A stretch of DNA of 64,000 nt from Morinoia aosen (lineage: Eukaryota; Arthropoda; Malacostraca; Amphipoda; Talitridae), in NCBI GenBank assembly GCA_030386875.1, contig CM059572.1, forward strand, positions 41,580,232-41,644,231, in the 5' to 3' direction. This document shows, piece after piece, positions 24,110 through 35,705 of this stretch. The notes under the pieces are model-generated. The model saw nothing but the letters and a program-made list of their open reading frames with translations, had not been told where the DNA came from and did no database searches. Both the position numbers and the translations under genes were made by a program. Each line of letters opens with the position of its first letter. Position 1 is the first letter of the stretch.

Positions 24110-26350
24110 CCTTTAATTTATCTATTTATCCCAGTTTTTCTTATTAAGAAAAATGTCTATATTGCTTGCACCAAGGCACGGGCTGAAACTTACTCATGTC
24201 GTAAAATAAACGAATCAAATCTTGAAGAAATGCGCACCGTTCTAGAAGAATCAATGCCTACATTGCACATCTCTCAACAAAACAATAATACTACGAGCAT
24301 TGATGAAGCAGTAGTAAAGTTGACTGAAACTATAATGACCGCATACAATCAGTGTTGCCCAATTGTAACTCGTACAGTTACCCCGAAAAATAAACATAAG
24401 CCCTGGATTACCAGAGACATCGTGATAAATATAAAGAAACGTCAAGCGTACCTAGCCCTCCTTTGCGAAGGACGAATATCTAGAGAAACATATAACCGAT
24501 TTAGAAACTATGTAACAAACCAGATAAGAACATCAAAAAAGAACTACTTTACGCTCAAGTTTACTCAATTCAAAACTGACGTTAAAAAGATTTGGCATCT
24601 CCTTAACTCCTGCTGTAAACCGAATAATGCCGATAAAAAGAAAATTGAATATGTTGTTCAAGATAATGTAAAATATCATGAGAAGAAAGAAATTGCTAAT
24701 CTCTTTAACAACTTCTTCGTAAACGTAGGGAAAACAATAGCTGATGGTATTCCAAGTGAACCTACTGATCACCTGGAATTTATGGATCATATTCGAGAAC
24801 CCAACTCCTTTTTCTTTACGCCTACAAACTCCTCCGATGTAATTACGTGCATAAACAACATGAAAAATAAATCGAGTGGGTTACAAACGTTTCCGACTAA
24901 AGTACTTAAAGTTATTGCTGACATTGTAGCCCCACTGATATCAAATATTATTAACCAGTCTCTCTTACTAGGCACTTTCCCGAACTCCCTCAAAGTTGCT
25001 AGAGTAACCCCTATCTTTAAAAGTGGTGAAAAAACCTGTGTAAACAATTATCAACCTATCTCCATTCTACCAATTATTAGCAAAGTATTCGAAAAGATTG
25101 TGTATAAAAAAGTGTACTCTTATTTTGAACAAAAATCATTTCTTTACGATAAACAATACGGTTTTCGCTCTAAAAAATCAACAACACAGGCTATATTAAA
25201 TCATTTACAATTCCTCTATTCTAATATAGATGAAGGAAAACCTGTCTTCTCTGTATTTCTTGACTTCCGAAAAGCATTTGATTGTGTGGACCATAAAATA
25301 CTATTATCGAAACTACACTGTTATGGCATTCGAGGGATTGCCCATGATTGGTTCAGATCATACCTAACAAATCGGAAGCAATACGTTGTCATTGACGACG
25401 CAAAATCAGACCCACAGACAATTAGCCATGGAGTTCCACAAGGATCTGTTCTCGGGCCTCTCTTGTTTCTGATTTTTATCAATGATATTGTAAAATCTAC
25501 ATCATTCTTCAAATTCATACTTTTTGCCGATGACAGTACGCTTTCTGCGGTCCTTCCGAACCAAAATCCTGCTATGATTGTGGAGAGTATAAATACTGAA
25601 CTTCACAAGGTTTCATCGTGGCTCAAAGCTAATAAAATAAGCCTAAATATCGATAAAACAAATTATATTACTTTCTCATACAAGAAAGATGTATCTCTCC
25701 CATGCATTAAAATTGGCGAAGGTGAAATCGAAGAAACCAACTCATGTAAGTTTCTGGGCATCATAATAGATAAACATCTGACCTTCAAAGAGCACATCAC
25801 TCATATTAGTTCTAAATTATCAAAATCCATCGGAATCCTAAATAAAGTTAAAAATTTTCTGCCTGAAACAGCTTTACAAATGCTCTACCGAACGCTCATT
25901 TCTCCATACTTGCAATACGGAATAGAAGCATGGCACGGAACTGATAAAAATAAAACCAACAAAATTTTTACTCTGCAGAAAAGGGCTGTCAGAGCGGTAA
26001 AGAACCTAGAATATAATGCTCACACAAATGATTCTTTCAAAAATTTACAAATACTTAAACTTTCGGATCTATACAAAATCTCCATCTGTAATTTCATTTA
26101 CAAAACATTAAGAAATGATGGCGACAATAGCCTAAGACAATTATTGACTGCGCAAACTGGTCATCACGACCATTTAACCCGAAATAGAAGTAAATTCATG
26201 CTTCCTTATTATTCAAAGGCCAAGTCGCAACACAGTATTCTCTTCGTTGGAACCAAAACTTGGAACTCTATACCTGCAGAGATCCGTGAATGTAATTCGT
26301 ACAAAGTATTCAAAAGACATCTTGAGTCTCACTTCCTATCAGAATACTAG
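24110..26350 (+). CDS. Reverse transcriptase of non-LTR retrotransposon, N-terminally truncated
   Basis: The frame is open from 24110 to a TAG at 26350. The first ATG is at 24230 (706 codons), but coding-like residues continue upstream of it (ACTKARAETYSCRKINE), so that ATG is not the original start. The N-terminal 150 residues are the linker between endonuclease and polymerase (KPWITRDI, then FNNFFVNVG). Numbering from the ATG, polymerase motif A has FLDFRKAFD with catalytic Asp345. Motif B is HGVPQGSVLGP at about 400-410. Motif C is FADD with Asp434-Asp435. FLGIIIDKHLTF follows as the late polymerase motif. The C-terminus (YLQYGIEAWHG, QKRAVR) is typical of these proteins. The apurinic endonuclease domain is missing. 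Both catalytic aspartate positions and the frame are intact. Confidence 0.92.
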   Translation, partial: PLIYLFIPVFLIKKNVYIACTKARAETYSCRKINESNLEEMRTVLEESMPTLHISQQNNNTTSIDEAVVKLTETIMTAYNQCCPIVTRTVTPKNKHKPWITRDIVINIKKRQAYLALLCEGRISRETYNRFRNYVTNQIRTSKKNYFTLKFTQFKTDVKKIWHLLNSCCKPNNADKKKIEYVVQDNVKYHEKKEIANLFNNFFVNVGKTIADGIPSEPTDHLEFMDHIREPNSFFFTPTNSSDVITCINNMKNKSSGLQTFPTKVLKVIADIVAPLISNIINQSLLLGTFPNSLKVARVTPIFKSGEKTCVNNYQPISILPIISKVFEKIVYKKVYSYFEQKSFLYDKQYGFRSKKSTTQAILNHLQFLYSNIDEGKPVFSVFLDFRKAFDCVDHKILLSKLHCYGIRGIAHDWFRSYLTNRKQYVVIDDAKSDPQTISHGVPQGSVLGPLLFLIFINDIVKSTSFFKFILFADDSTLSAVLPNQNPAMIVESINTELHKVSSWLKANKISLNIDKTNYITFSYKKDVSLPCIKIGEGEIEETNSCKFLGIIIDKHLTFKEHITHISSKLSKSIGILNKVKNFLPETALQMLYRTLISPYLQYGIEAWHGTDKNKTNKIFTLQKRAVRAVKNLEYNAHTNDSFKNLQILKLSDLYKISICNFIYKTLRNDGDNSLRQLLTAQTGHHDHLTRNRSKFMLPYYSKAKSQHSILFVGTKTWNSIPAEIRECNSYKVFKRHLESHFLSEY

Positions 26351-26748
26351 TAGTGTAAGATCACCGTGTCGAAATCTTGCCTCCTACATGTAACTAATGA
26401 TAATGTCATAATGTAACTTGCCTTGTGTACCATAACCAATCTTCTCTCTGCTCTTGAATCGTTTTATCGAACATACTGTTAAATATAGCCGACTTGTAAA
26501 ATATCGAGTTAATCATCTCAATGATCAGTCTAATGGGAAACTAGGTTAAGTGAACTAGGTTAAACTTTTGTACACCCTAGAATAGCGTGATGGTAGGATG
26601 CCCTAGAAGTCGCTGAACTTATTCGGGCCCACAGGTAGCTATACTCAAATTTGACCATTGTACTAGACTTAAGTAAAACTCTACCTCTGTATCACCTACC
26701 TCTGTATCTCCTGTGGTAAATAAATTGTTTGTTTAAAATTGTTTATTC
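24110..26748 (+). mobile_element. 5'-truncated non-LTR retrotransposon (jockey/CR1-L2-like)
   Basis: The element consists of an open reverse transcriptase frame, a 3' untranslated region of about 400 bases and an AT-rich tail (TAAATAAATTGTTTGTTTAA). No terminal repeats are present. The 3' end is defined by comparison with the antisense fragment at 10228-10425. The left boundary is approximate and I could not find target-site duplications. The undamaged frame implies recent insertion. Clade assignment is tentative. Confidence 0.85.
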
Positions 26749-26916
26749 TAATATTGATCTATTCCAAGCTTGTACACGTATATTCTTTCAATATTTATTT
26801 GTTTTGTTGTCTCAAATTCAGTTCCAAACTAGCTGCACATTTCTTTTTTGCCACACAGCCTTGAGGCCTCTTGCGCTCCAAATCTTAGAAAAACAAATTT
26901 GAAATAAGAGAAATAG
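26749..26916. other. Spacer between retrotransposon and palindromic element
   Basis: AT-rich spacer with no recognisable feature. Confidence 0.5.
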
Positions 26917-27022
26917 TAGTCTAACTTTTTCGCTGCCTGCGTGCATGTTTTTCGCCGCCCAAGTTATTAAGTCGCTTGGACGGCGAAAAACATGCATGCT
27001 GCGGCGAAAAAGCTAGACTGGG
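26917..27022. mobile_element. Palindromic MITE-like element, copy 1
   Basis: A near-perfect palindrome: the left arm has AGTCTAACTTTTTCGC then TGCATGTTTTTCGCCGCC, and the right arm is its reverse complement ending GCTAGACTGGG. The centre is CAAGTTATTAAGTCGCTTGG. A second copy is at 56667. There is no internal coding capacity, so mobilisation would need proteins from elsewhere. Confidence 0.85.
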
Positions 27023-29744
27023 TTGTCGTCAAATTTGAAGCCAAATAGTTTGCTGTTATGATTAAGGTGAGTGTCTTTGTAACGCACTCATATATAATGC
27101 GTATATTTAGTAAGAAGCCCCGCTTGACTTGATCTACTCGACTTGGTCAATACTTACAATCCAACCTAATTAAAGAACCCACTGAATTAGAACACCGGAG
27201 CCAATACAAGGCAAAACGTCGTCAAATCAGAATTTCAAGTGTTGGTATCGGCCTTCTCATCACCTTTTGCTCTCCATCAGTAAATTTACAATGCTTTTTT
27301 CAAACTGTCATCTGAAAATGACTGAATAAAGGGTAGAATATCAGAAAAGGCAACTAAACAATCGGTGAATGAATAGAAGTTAACAAAGTCTCATGTAACG
27401 ATACTTTCGTGAACGCAACTGCACTTTTGCTCTACTTTATTGCTTTAGAATACATTTTCAACTGACATAATTGGAAAATTATCAAAAGGGTGCCGCACGT
27501 TTGATGCGTTATTAGTGCACGCCTGAAAATTTTACACCCGGTTAATTCGTTAGCGATAAAATTCAACTAAAATCCATAAATGAAATCCGAGCTGAAACTC
27601 CGAACTGAAAATTTCAAATCCGAGCTCAAAATCCAAACTGAAAGTCCGAAAATGTGAAATCCAAGCTGAAAATCCAAAAAAGTGAAATCTGAACTGAACT
27701 GCTACGCTTGAGGAAAACTGTTCCCAGACCTCGTCTCTGACGTACTCTGCTCCAACGACGTGCATTTAATGAATGTTCACACAGATTACTGTTTTTACTT
27801 CTGCAAAAAATGTAGTTTTTTTTAAGTACGAGCTGAAACATTTTAAAATGTGCGATTCATTAAATTACATTTCCATGGTAACATTACCCAACACTTGCCA
27901 TTGTATATCAATGATGTATTCCATCTTAAGTTATTTAAAATCTTAATTGGTTAACGTCAATATGATAAATAACTAACGTTGTCAGAATCAAAGCACGCTC
28001 TCAGATCAGCCTTAAAGAATTGACTAACATTGCTCAAAGTTACCAAGATTTTTCGGACACATTAGTTCAATCAATTTTCACTTCACCGAACCGGTCATTC
28101 TGAAGACCTCGATTCCGTTGTGTAAGTATAGCTGGTGCGAACGCAGCGGCTGGCACGTCTCTTCATAAATCATTTAAACTTTCCAGCAGAGATTGGCTGC
28201 CGATAAAATATAGCTCTTCAAAAGAGCGCTAAAGCTAACAGTTGGGAGAGTGAGTGAAAGTAGCTGGTTTTTGTGTTGTTTTGTTGAGATATGGCCCGTT
28301 CCGTTTAATGTGTACACAAATCGTACTTGCTTTCAACTTCTATTTTATTTCTTTTGCAAGCCCGTAATGTCGTCCAGATTCATTTAACTCTCGTTCATTC
28401 CTTTTTCCGTTACCTCCAACACGCATCTATGTTCCGTCACGTTCAATCTACGTATAATTCGTTTAATATAATTCCATAGAATTGTGTGATATTTAATTCT
28501 ACTTAGATTCTGCAGACACCCTGGCGTCAGAAGGCACGAGACTTGAGGTCAGATTGAACCACTTGGCTTATTTCTGTTGCCAATTTTATTCTATTCTAAT
28601 TTATTCTATCACATTTTATTCCACAAGCTTCCAAAATATTTTGTATTCATTTCATACCCCCGTAGGCTTTTTCTTTAAATCTTTTTTACTTTATACTGCA
28701 CAGACGCGATGCAAATAAATCAAGAAATTAGAACAATTTTTTATGTTCATTTCAAATACACGTAAAAATTCGGATGCCTCGCTTATCAGTTCATTTCCCT
28801 ATTGTTAAGGCATTTACTTTTTCTATTTTTTCTCGCATTAATACCGCATGAGGTGAACAGTAAATCCAGCAGTAACGGCTTCTCCTCAGCTCCTCAGTAG
28901 CGGTGCGGGCAAGATTTTATATCTCTTAAAAGTTCAGTGAAAGCAGCTTGTGGGTGTCATGGGACGAGCTTTATTGCTCTGTTTTCGAAGCCTCGAAGCC
29001 AAGCAAAGGTTTGCATGGTAAAAAAAAGAAAGAGCTTCCGGATATAAATTCACCCCTGCTTCTGGCACCACCGAATTTCTTTCAAAAAAACAAATTTCTC
29101 TCTCAAAGTAGTTTCAAAAGGTCCTAGTTTTTACGGTTTCTTGAATGGTTCGTGAGCGGACGCTGAGGGACTAAAGTCCTTGCGAATTCCTCTAAAAAAT
29201 TTACCTTCATGGAATCTTCCTCTGCCTAAGACTATTTCTTTTGTTCACAGCTTGAAATGCTGAAGCAACACTTTTCAATGAGCGCAAATTTTGGCATAAG
29301 GTTTTCGTGTCCTTAACTGCGTTGCCATGCATTAGTGCGGTGCTAGCATACCTAAAGCATATCATACCTTGAGCCTACCCTCCGTAGACTCAAGCACATT
29401 TGATTACAGCCGTGTAAAAATCAGTAGCATACATTAACAACGTTCGAGTTCTTTAGATAGCATGTAACTTTATTCATCCATGACCATCACACATTGTGTT
29501 GACGTATCACAACGTTTCATTGAGTTTCCATTCTTAAAAGTTGCTGACTTACATTATGCGCCCACTCAAGTACGTGACTAATATAGGTGTTCATATTGCA
29601 AGTAATATTATGTATGATGATGCTGACGAAAAATAATTTCAACTTGAAAAGCTTAACAAATGTAAAGAATTCGATGACAGTGTAAAATAAGTCAGTAAGT
29701 TTTTCACGTTATTCGAAACATTTAATTTTATCACCTACATACAT
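27023..29744. other. No gene recognised
   Basis: Mixed AT-rich sequence. A short degenerate repeat (AAATCCGAGCTGAAA-like, about 15-17 bp) lies at 27570-27700 and accounts for the minus-strand frames there. I saw no exon-like block with convincing splice sites. Confidence 0.5.
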
Positions 29745-30160
29745 CGATACCAACGATCCGAACATTACGCAACAATAATTCTAACGATACGACTATCAAC
29801 AATTCCAACGTCACAAGTAACGATTCAAACATCACATTTAGCGACAATTTGAATAACTCATCTAACGACAATTGGTACATCACACCTATCAGTAATTCGA
29901 CTATCAGAAGTAACGATTCAAACATCACACCTATTGAGACGATTTGAACATTCCGCCAAACGAAAATTCGTACATCACCCCTATCTGGAATACGAATATC
30001 AGACGGGACGATTCGAACATCATACCTATGCAATGATTCAAGCATCACACCCAACGACAACTCGTACATCACACCTATCAGTAAATTAAGTATCAGAAGT
30101 ACCGATTCGAATGTCACACCCACTGCGACTGTTCGAGCATAACACCCACATTACCGACAT
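29745..30160. repeat. Degenerate array, unit about 23-46 bp
   Basis: Diverged units on the minus strand begin GGGTGTGATGTTCGAAT or GGTGTGATGTACGA. The array runs up to the splice-donor-like GGTAGGT at 30168-30162 and reads away from it. The 130-codon minus-strand open frame is a repeat artefact. Confidence 0.75.
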
Positions 30161-30167
30161 AACCTAC

Positions 30168-30229
30168 CACCCTGAACACGCCGCGTCTGCACACCACCGC
30201 CGGAGCAGCGAACCACAACACTCAGTGTG
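30168..30229 (-). CDS. Candidate exon beside a tandem array, frame unclear
   Basis: A 62-base GC-rich block between an acceptor-like AACTTGCAG and a donor-like GTAGGT. Two frames are open and neither gives a recognisable product. I list it mainly because it repeats the arrangement of exon, donor, then minisatellite seen elsewhere in the window. Confidence 0.18.
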
Positions 30230-31085
30230 CTGCAAGTTGCGCGCAAGTTTGACGTCAAATGTACTCGTCGGTGACGCGGCGCGCATGAACTTTATTTAGT
30301 TAGTGGCCAGCCCTAATGCGGCGGTGCTCGTTACGCGAAATACTCCGAGTTATGAGCGTGAATTCAAGTGATAGATGGGGTCACTGAACGCAGCCGGGAA
30401 ATTCTGTAGGGAAAAAGACCGCAGTGAAGTTCGAACGGTACAGTTTGAAAACATGTACTGTTGGTAATCGAGTTATCGTCTGATCGTGAGAACCACCTCA
30501 ACTCACACGGTTGAAAATTAGTTACAGTTATATTCATGACTAAATTAGGCACTGCGTTACTTGAATTACTGGATTGATTCTTTAGCAGCATGGAATGAAG
30601 TTTGCATGAGATTATGGCATTTACTGCCTATTTATTAAAATTCAATTATCAAAACATTAAATCCTATAAATTCTAATATCAAAACAGCAAATCTCAAACT
30701 TAAACTTTAATCCCAGAATTCTTGCATTAATCAGATCTTTAGATTATGGTAATTTTAGTCATGATGTTCTAAATAATTATTGCGACATTCATTCCGCGTG
30801 GAACAAATGACAAAGTAATCTTGTGAAGCGTTCTCATATCCTGCTAATGTATAAATAAAATGCAAACTTCAGTTGCTTTGTTCAATCTAGTCTGAAATCG
30901 ACGTTATACCAACATTTTTTTAGCAATTGCATGTTTTACTCTCACAGTAACATATACAAAGATTCCTTTAGCCACGAATTGGATGAAATAACTTGTATCA
31001 TGAAAGGAATTCTGGAGAAACATTTGAAAATATTTGAATTCATTTCTGTGCCTAACCTGTACATCAGAAAACTATTGTGCTCCGA
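30230..31085. other. No gene recognised
   Basis: A CpG-rich patch at 30241-30320 (ACGCGGCGCGCATG) grades into AT-rich sequence. It could be a 5' exon or promoter region, but nothing decides it. Confidence 0.4.
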
Positions 31086-31150
31086 AAGCCTCAACTTTTG
31101 GCTGCAAAATCTCCCTTGGCACAATTTCTTGCTAAAGAAACGCGGTTTCT
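31086..31150. repeat. Dispersed repeat, copy 2
   Basis: ACTTTTGGCTGCAAAATC, then TTGGCACAATTTCTTGCTAA, matches the block at 19430-19500 at most positions. The family is unknown. Confidence 0.55.
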
Positions 31151-31499
31151 CGCTAATTAGCCTTTCAAACATCGTTACACAGCGTGCATCCTAGTTATCA
31201 GTCGTGTTCCGGACTGGAATTGATGATGGAAATGTATGCAAGATTCATGTGAGGAGCTTGGAGTAAGATATCGACTACGATGAGCTAGCAAAGCAAAATG
31301 CTCGAAATACTGCCAATTAGGCTTTGAAGCAAGCAGTCGTTCTTGTGTCGTTATATTAGAAAACTCAAGCTACGATATTAAGAAAACTCGTCCACCCCTC
31401 TTTATTTGAAATAAAAAAGGGGGCGAAATGAGAGAGAGGCCGTAAGAAATAAAAAAAACAATCTCTCAAGAGTTGATGAGGCCGCGTGAACACGGCCCG

Positions 31500-31625
31500 T
31501 CAAAATATATAGTGCTGGAGCTTGTATCACAGATACGCTCATCACACACTGCAAGCTGGCTTCGGACAGACCAACCGACGAACGGACGGACGGACGCGGC
31601 TCTTATTATAGTATAGATTACACTG
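31500..31625. mobile_element. Possible retroelement 3'-end relic
   Basis: Contains a GGACGGACGGACG run followed by CTCTTATTATAGTATAGAT. This combination is common at the ends of degenerate arthropod repeats. No coding part is present and the boundaries are uncertain. Confidence 0.3.
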
Positions 31626-32880
31626 AGTAGAATACTGTACATAGAAGTAACGAGTAGCCGTAGTTTTAGCAATATGACTCAAGCAAGCTGGCGTCACCAA
31701 AGCTGAGAAACAGCAATTCATCAGGAGGTATAAAACACGAGAGGTTCTCCTTACGCCGTAGCTAACATGCATCGCAATTTAAAGAGCTTTTATAACCTAG
31801 GTACAAGAGTTCAGCGCAGTTCAACATACGAGAACAAGATGTAGGCGCGATAGCGGAACATCGTCGCGGAGTCGAAAGACGGCGGCGCAAATCATAGTGA
31901 CAATATCGCCAGCGTTCGACAACGACGTGAGTTGGGAACACTTTGGCACTCCAGCTGCATGAAAGCTGCAGGTCGCCCTGACCATGACTTCACATCCCAA
32001 CCGCTGATTCCTTCTTTGTGCTCCACGCAGTATGTGTACACATAATTTTTAGTAACCAAAACATCCTGGAACTTTCTTTATTTGAAAATTAGGTCGGATG
32101 CATTCAGAACTGAAATTAATGGAGTGCGACAGCTAAAACTCACGGAAAAATTGAAGATGCAAGAATTTTCAAAACATTTGGAACTTTGTATAGGTGGAAA
32201 AACTACGCTCACACTGAACACATCAATATTGCGTGATGTTGGTGTCGATAAATCACCCATTCTGTCTCTTTCTGAAAGCTTCAAATTCATTATGTCTTAT
32301 TGGTCTGTTTGAACAAAACAAAAAATACGTGAGAATGAATCAAAATTTTAAGGTGTCTGTAATTAATCAGCAACAAGTCATTTTTACGGTGATTTTAAGG
32401 ATAATTTTCTCCTCCAATTTCGTTAGATGATAATATTTTCTCCGATATTCCAGCTTCACCAGACATATGCGTCGTGCCTCAGAAATGGTCCCAAATGGTT
32501 GCGCTTACATCAGGTTAATCCTTCCCGTTTCGATTTTTGTTTCTACGTCAATTCTTAGCTCTTTTTATACACTGTATTTTCGATATTATTCTGTAGAATG
32601 AAAACTTTTAATTATTCAGAAATTTTTATCCTTTCCTCATATCGGTCAAGATCTATTAAGCTATTGAACTACGTCTCGTAGCATCCTTCTGCAAAATTCT
32701 GCACAACATCTCTATTTGATATTTTGTGTGGAGGCTTAAATTCCACTTCCATGACCGGTTTCCCTTTATTCTCTAAAGAGAAACCCTACGAACCATGACA
32801 CTTGTACTGCTGGTGAGAGCTATTTTCAGTTTAATTTAACCTTTCTTCTCTATGCTCTCGGTAGTGATCACTACTCAATT
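31626..32880. other. No gene recognised
   Basis: A GC-balanced stretch at 31840-32000 (including GTCGAAAGACGGCGGCGC) might be a fragment of an unrecognised element. The remainder is AT-rich. Confidence 0.4.
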
Positions 32881-33260
32881 ATTTGCGCCTTTAATTCTAG
32901 CCTTTAAGGTTGCTAAGCAATAACGCAGGTCGTCTTCAGGATGCTCTTAAGTCTGACACCTCTAATTCTGGCCTTTTACATTGCTTATCAGCTTCGTTGG
33001 CCACCTTCGCAATGTTGTTATTTCTTCACGCCTTTAATTCAGGCCTTTTGCGTTGCTTAGCAATATCGTTGATTTGAATTTTCGATGCTCTTATTTTTTT
33101 CCCGCTTATTTTGGCCATCAAATTTTTCTTGGCAGTTTCACTGCCTTCCTTCGCAATGTTCTTGGTTTGCGACGCAAATTATGCCGTGATGTTTGCTTGG
33201 TAATGTCGGTGTTGGCTTCCTGATGATGCTCTCCACTTTATTATCTCTGCAGCTAATTTC
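32881..33260. repeat. Degenerate tandem repeat, about 70-90-bp unit
   Basis: Diverged units contain GCCTTTAATTC, AGGCCTTTT, GTTGCTTAGCAAT and GATGCTCT. Divergence is high. Confidence 0.5.
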
Positions 33261-33984
33261 GTCCGCTGGCGATGTAATTTAGATATGCAGTAGTATGGCT
33301 AATTGAGTTCCTTGCTTCTTTACATAGTAAGCTCCAGTTTTAACAAACTATATACCTTTTTTAAACAGGAATTGAATTGAGTTGTGAACGTCGCAAAGTT
33401 TAGGCTTCGGTTTTGAAATATTACTCAAAAATAAAAATTATTTGCATTTTGAGCACCTTAGAGTAAATTTAAATTTCTCATGAACGGGCATTTTACTCAT
33501 TTTTCTACAATTTTATTGAGTGTCGAAAACAGTACCGTGCTGTGAACACGAAAAATATTTTAAATTGTTTATGACTTTGGTCTGGATATGTGGTAGGTTG
33601 TGATCATGCAGGAGGGAAGATTTGTTTAGCAAGTAAACAAGGTTACAACAAGCATGTATGTAATTGTATCAATATAAAATTCCAACAGCCCCTGCTGCAA
33701 AATCGCTAGCCAATCACTGCCAACCTTTGTTGACGAATCCCCCACGCAGTTGACTGAAAATCATCCTTTTCTTACATGCACACGCTATTGTTTCCATCGA
33801 CTCTGTTTTTTTTATCTCATCCTGTTTTCCTATTACTTAAAAAACACAAGCATCGAGTTCACCGATGTTCTATTTTATTTTTGAAAGCAACAGAATTCCA
33901 TTCAACTGTGCATCTCGATGGGGTAACTGGTGCGAGTGCGATACGGGATTTGTTGGTGTGAGTCTAGTAATTTCTGATCGCTCA
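33261..33984. other. No gene recognised
   Basis: AT-rich interval leading into the ragged end of the 21-bp minisatellite. Confidence 0.5.
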
Positions 33985-35594
33985 TCCGAGTACACGAGGG
34001 TCTCACACGGGGCATCACTAGGGTGCACGGAGGGTATCACATGATTTCTCGGAGCATCACGTGGGTACACGAGAGCATCACCCGGGCAAGAAGGCATCTC
34101 TGAGTACACAAAAACATCACTCGGAAACACGAAGTATCACCGAGGCACACGAGAGCATCATCCGGGAACTCGAGTGCATCATCCGGGAGCACGAGAGCAT
34201 CATCCGGGAACACGAGAGCATCACCCGGGAACACGAGAGCATCATCCGGGAAAACGAGAGATTCGCCCGGGAAAACAAGAGAGCATCATCCGGGAACACG
34301 AGAGCATCATCCGGGAACACAAGAGCATCACGCGGGAACACGTGAGCATCACTCGGGAACAAGAGAGCATCACCCGGGAACACGAGAGCATCATCTGGTA
34401 ACATGCATGAGCATCACCCGGGAACACGAGAATATTACCCGGGAACGCGAGAGCCTCACCTGGGAACACGAAAGTATCACCCGGGAACACGAGAGCATCA
34501 TCTGGGAACATGCATGAGCATCACCCGGGAACACGAGAATATTACCCGAGAACACGAGAGCCTCACCTGGGAACACGAAAGTATCACCCGGGAACACGAC
34601 AGCATCACCCGGAATACGTGAGCATCACCCGGGAACACGTGAGCATCACCCGGGAACAGGAGAGCATCACCCGGGAACACGAGAGCATCACCCGGGAACA
34701 CGTGAGTATCACCCGGGAACAGGAGAGCATCGCCCGGGAACACGTGAGCATCACCCGGGAACACGAGAGCATCACCCGGGAACACGTGAGCATCACCCGG
34801 GAACAGGAGAGCATCACCCGGGAACACGAGAGCATCACCTGGGAACATGAGAGTATCACCCGGGAACACGAGAGCATCACCCGGGAACATGAGAGCATAA
34901 CCCGGGAACATGAGAGCATCACCCGGGAACACGAGAGTATCACCCGGGAACACGAGAGCATCACCCGGGAACATGAGAGCATAACCCGGGAACATGAGAG
35001 CAACACCCGGGAACACGAGAGCATCACCCGGGAACATGAGAGCATCACCCGGGAACACGAGAGCATCACCCGGGAACACGAGAGCATCCTCCGGGAACAC
35101 TAGAGCATCACCCGGGAACACGAGAGCATCACCCGGGAACACGAGAGCATCACCCGGGAACACGTGAGCATCACCCGATAACATTAGAGCATCACCCGGG
35201 AACATGAGAGCATCACCCGGGAACATGAGAGCATCACCCGGGAACATGAGAGCATCACCCGGGAACACGAGAGCATCACTCGGGAACACGAGAGCATCAC
35301 CCGGGAACACGAGAGCATCACCCGGGAACACGTGAGCATCACCCGATAACATTAGAGCATCACCCGGGAACATGAGAGCATCACCGGGAACACTAGAGCA
35401 TCACCCGGGAACACGAGAGCATCACCCGGGAACACGAGAGCATCACCCGGGAACACGTGAGCATCACCCGATAACATTAGAGCATCACCCGGGAACATGA
35501 GAGCATCACCCGGGAACATGAGAGCATCACCCGGGAACATGAGAGCATCACCCGGGAACACGAGAGCATCACTCGGGAACACGTGAGCATCACC
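33985..35594. repeat. 1.6-kb minisatellite, 21-bp unit, with higher-order structure
   Basis: About 75 copies of CATCACCCGGGAACACGAGAG. Copies are irregular at the left end and homogeneous towards the right. Larger blocks recur: a five-unit block containing CATGCATGAG at 34402 and 34509, and a block with CCGATAACATTAG at 35175, 35343 and 35468. The period of 21 keeps frames open on both strands, which explains frames of up to 291 codons; I do not call these genes. On the minus strand the unit reads GTGATGCTCTCGTGTTCCCGG, and its right-most copy coincides with a splice-donor-like CAG GTGATG. Confidence 0.95.
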
Positions 35595-35705
35595 TGTGTG
35601 TGGGGGCCTCACGCAAGTACCGAGGCACCCCGCAAGCCCAGGGCGCCTCATCGGGGCACGCGTTGCCCTCCCGAGGGCGCAGACCTCGCGCAGAGTCATC
35701 ACTCA
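35594..35705 (-). CDS. Candidate GC-rich exon ending at the 21-bp minisatellite
   Basis: Strongly GC-rich sequence ends at CACACACAG GTGATG, a plausible donor that is itself the first minisatellite unit. An alternative donor is TTGC GTGAGG at about 35612. Two minus-strand frames are open: one begins MMTLREVCALGRATR, the other reads LRPREGNACPDEAPW. I cannot choose a frame or name a product, and a CpG-rich untranslated exon is also possible. Confidence 0.25.

Noticed and set aside
34498-35373. 291-codon minus-strand frame (repeated FPGDALV/M)
   Set aside because: It lies wholly in the 21-bp minisatellite; the period of 7 codons keeps every frame free of stops, including long frames on the opposite strand.
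33985-35594. CRISPR-like array
   Set aside because: Units are contiguous with no unique spacers, and the genome is eukaryotic.
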